A stretch of 31,889 nt of DNA from the NCBI GenBank assembly GCA_903772945.1, contig CAICTM010001316.1, positions 1-31,889 on the forward strand. The letters are read 5' to 3'. Both the position numbers and the translations under genes were made by a program. The notes under the pieces are model-generated. The model had not been told where the DNA came from. It ran no database searches and was given only the letters and a program-made list of their open reading frames with translations. Below, in pieces: positions 29,486 to 31,889 of the stretch. Source of the DNA: Seminavis robusta. Lineage: Eukaryota; Bacillariophyta; Bacillariophyceae; Naviculales; Naviculaceae. The number at the start of each line of letters is the position of its first letter. The stretch's first letter is position 1.

Positions 29486-30834
29486 TTAGGAAGCATCTAC
29501 AGCCCCCGCGACCTCAGGAGTCGTGGTAGGCTCACCATACTCGGATGCCTGGATAGCAGCTTTGAGAGCAGCCCTTGTTTGGGGATCCAAATTGGCCATA
29601 TTGTGTGTCACGGCCTTCGCCATTTGCAGTGTCGCGACACCCAACACAGTGTCTTTCATGTCTACATCCACATCCAGTGCCTTCCGCAGCTCGGCCTCTT
29701 CTTCATCAGTCCATGCAACCGCCGGTGGTGGATTCTCCCCAGCCAAACAAGCAATCATGAGGTCCAGCTTTCGCTGAGAAGCCGGCTTTGGGCAAACTCG
29801 CCATTTCAACATAATCTTGATTTGAGCGACAGTAAAAGATTTTCCAATCTCTACATTGAACACTCCCCTCTCCTGAAGAAGCGCCTTTGCTGCCACTTCA
29901 GCATCATAGGCTGTAGTCTTTGCCTTCTTGTTGTCTTGGAGTGCTTTGACAGCCTCGTCACGCTCTTTGAATTTGGTGGCCTTGAAGAATTCGTCCGTGT
30001 TCATGTGTCGGCCGCCTGTGACATAGTGCATCTGCCCTGTTGTGTTTGCATTCTTGATACCATCTATCCGCGCTTGGGAATGGGTCTGAGTGACACCCAC
30101 GAAAGTCTTCTTCATTGGACCATCAATTCGCAATTGAGAACCATCCATTCCACTTGACGTCAAGAACTCGCAAAAGAACCAGTTCATTAATTCCTGATTC
30201 TTCAACTTGGCGATATTGCCGGTTGGGTCTGCGTCCTCTCTAGAAGCAGCAAGCACAGATGCCGCTCTCTCATCTGGAACTTCATGTCGGACGTTTTGAT
30301 GGTGGAGGGCATTTCGTGTCAATGGAGCCGCTGAACATCGTCTATTCATCCTGGCAGAAAAAGCCTCTGAGAATGCATCTCGAAGAACAACATCAGTCAC
30401 TGGATCTTTGCCACTGAAAACCAATAAAGGTAAGTCACTGACTTGGAGGTTCTTGTTGATATCAAATCGAGCTTGAAACAAAGGTCTAAGGTTTTGTCTT
30501 TGTACACAGTCTTGAAGGGGCTATAGTTCTGATCTGTTTCCTGGGTAGCACCAGTTGTGTTTGGCACGCCTGGAATCAAATACAAGCCCTGCAATCGTAG
30601 ATCAGCGAGCATCTCCACATTGCTCCTTCCTGGTCCACCGTCAACTTCAACAAGAACTCTCTTGCCGCGTGTGTCTTCAATGTCAGGGTATAAGGTGAGT
30701 ATGGCATTCTTCATGTTCTTATCCAGTTCCACAGCATTCGTTCCGTGTTGAGCAGCAGCACGCCTGGGGAACCCCCCCGTCCGAGTTTCCACGCCCCGCA
30801 GCGTGGAAACTTGAACCCTGATGGGTTCTCGCAA
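29486..30834 (-). pseudogene. Truncated DDE-superfamily transposase-like gene
   Basis: The minus strand reads LYPDIEDTRGKRVLVEVDGG, PGRSNVEMLADLRLQGLYLI and PGVPNTTGATQETDQNYSPF, matching the second and third Asp regions of pogo/DDE_1-like nucleases (D in VDGGPG; PNTT..TQ..DQ). Coding then shifts frame at the T4 run 30492-30495 (A-run on the coding strand) and continues as NLRPLFQARFDINKNLQVSD through PLTRNALHHQNVRHEV to a stop at 29486, about 330 residues of the family's long C-terminal region. The helix-turn-helix part and the first catalytic Asp are missing, and no ATG precedes the frame. It is therefore a 5-prime-truncated, frameshifted copy of a gene family I believe is repetitive in diatom genomes. 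Confidence 0.7.
30784..30828. repeat. Two adjacent perfect hairpins at the broken end of the transposase relic
   Basis: AGTTTCCACGC (30784-30794) pairs with GCGTGGAAACT (30801-30811) across a 6-base loop. Directly after, GAACCC (30813-30818) pairs with GGGTTC (30823-30828) across TGAT. They coincide with the point where similarity to the transposase family is lost, so they may be the junction or end of an element. Confidence 0.7.
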
Positions 30835-31889
30835 CTATGACCCTAATCATGGTTGCCGAGAGGACCATCTCACAATTTGCAAAATTAATTCCCACGCTCC
30901 TCACCTACAACTCAAGTACATCTCTACATCTCGCAGGTCATCACCTGCGTTCCGGAAAAAAATACTTTTTCAAGGGAAGCCGAAAACCGAAGCGCTTCCC
31001 CTCTGGATCTGTCACTACAAGAACAACAACACTAATAGCAACAAACACAACCAATCGGTCATACCTATACCATTACACTACCTATTAGCACCATTAGAAG
31101 CATTGAAACGAAGCGAAAGGACCTCAGGAAGCTGTTTTCTGTTATCTTGTTGAAGAGTACTGTTTTACTATAGGATTCAACTCAACGTCATCACGGAAAA
31201 CATACATCCTTTTTTCCTCTCTTTACAACCTCTTCAAGCCGAAACGGATCGATACCTCCTATCTCCTATCAAGCGCACCTCCCCTATCAGCGACTATCAA
31301 CGCGGCTTCTCCGGTTCAGATTAGAAAGCCATCCCAATTGAAATCCTACGAGATCGGCGGGTTTTCTATTCTCGACCGCCGGGCCAAGTTGGAAGAATTT
31401 GAACACAAGAAGAAGTCTCGGCCTTCCACAGCACAGACAGAAACAATTCCCATACGTTCATTGTTGCTTTCTGACTAAGCTCCTGACGGCCGAAGAAATC
31501 CCATTGTCGGCCGATCCTCTTTTTCGAATGATCGCTCCTCCTCTTCCACCAACACCAACAGGCTCGGTTAACCTTACCCCTAAGGCAACTGACTCATCGG
31601 AATCGAGAATCCGAATCGCGAATCGAATCGAATTATCGATTCGAATCCAAGACTCGCTACTCCGTGAACGATCAATCCCGCGAAACGTACCTCTTCCTCC
31701 GATACTACCTCTCCTCCGTACGATCGAACGATAGCCTCCTCTATCAAGAAGGACTTCACGAGATACCTGCGTGACCACCGAGAAGAGAATTACACCTGTA
31801 TTCTTACTTTCTACCGGCCACTAGTGGTTTCTCCGACGTCCTTGTTGGAACTGATCCTACTGATCCCAATCCTATCCCTATACAGACTG
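30835..31889. other. Right-end stretch without a recognised gene
   Basis: The longest open frame (about 31104-31481, plus; EEYCFTIGFNSTSSRKTYI onward to SILDRRAKLEEFEHKKKSR) has no ATG and no family signature. It could be an internal exon or element debris. GAATCGAATCG-type runs occur near 31600-31650. Nothing else is supported. Confidence 0.4.

Noticed and set aside
31846..31860. TTGGAACTGATCCT shared with position 3473, considered as an LTR or primer-binding remnant
   Set aside because: Only about 14 bases match and the flanks differ; not enough to call an LTR pair.

Overview
The window looks like nuclear DNA of a diatom, most likely a raphid pennate species; Seminavis robusta would fit, but this is an inference. 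The grounds are: short GT-AG introns (about 70-120 nt) in otherwise dense genes; an ovothiol synthase; an MscS-like channel of the diatom type; a gag/protease relic and a DDE transposase relic of types I associate with diatom genomes; a large secreted acidic protein with RxL sites; and much palindromic or low-complexity spacer DNA. No prokaryotic operon, rRNA or tRNA gene was found.

Layout. Positions 1-7000 are repeat-rich. They hold the possible 3-prime end of an Ala/Gly-rich coding frame (3-206), long non-coding stretches with direct repeats, a decayed minus-strand retrotransposon gag/protease-like stretch (about 3430-4004), a (CAA)n microsatellite, an inverted-repeat unit (5382-5806), and a well-delimited 877-bp terminal-inverted-repeat element (6095-6971) that carries an acidic ORF. 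Positions 7422-10492 (minus) hold a three-exon ovothiol biosynthesis gene (OvoA: sulfoxide synthase plus methyltransferase). Positions 12543-18832 (minus) hold a four-exon gene for a secreted protein of about 2021 residues. It has eight copies of a Cys-containing unit I do not recognise, an Asp-rich region, a Pro/Thr/Ser-rich stalk and many R-x-L motifs. Positions 19400-20950 are a palindrome-rich spacer with a relic gene. Positions 21071-23032 (plus) encode an intron-less MutY-type adenine DNA glycosylase. It is convergent with a four-exon Gfo/Idh/MocA oxidoreductase (23117-24638, minus), which shares an upstream region with a seven-exon mechanosensitive channel (25196-28950, plus). A truncated, frameshifted DDE-transposase relic lies at 29486-30834 (minus), and the last kilobase has no recognisable gene.

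How the genes relate. The genes are not an operon; each seems to have its own promoter. OvoA (redox protection) and MutY (removal of A opposite 8-oxoguanine) both deal with oxidative stress, but their proximity is probably chance. The most interesting locus is the secreted repeat protein. Its signal peptide is followed by an RDL site, further RxLQ sites lie between modules, and it has Asp-rich and PTS-rich segments. This architecture resembles precursors of diatom wall or adhesion proteins, although the repeat itself is unknown to me. Exon boundaries were inferred by hand from splice consensus and reading phase, and protein lengths depend on them.
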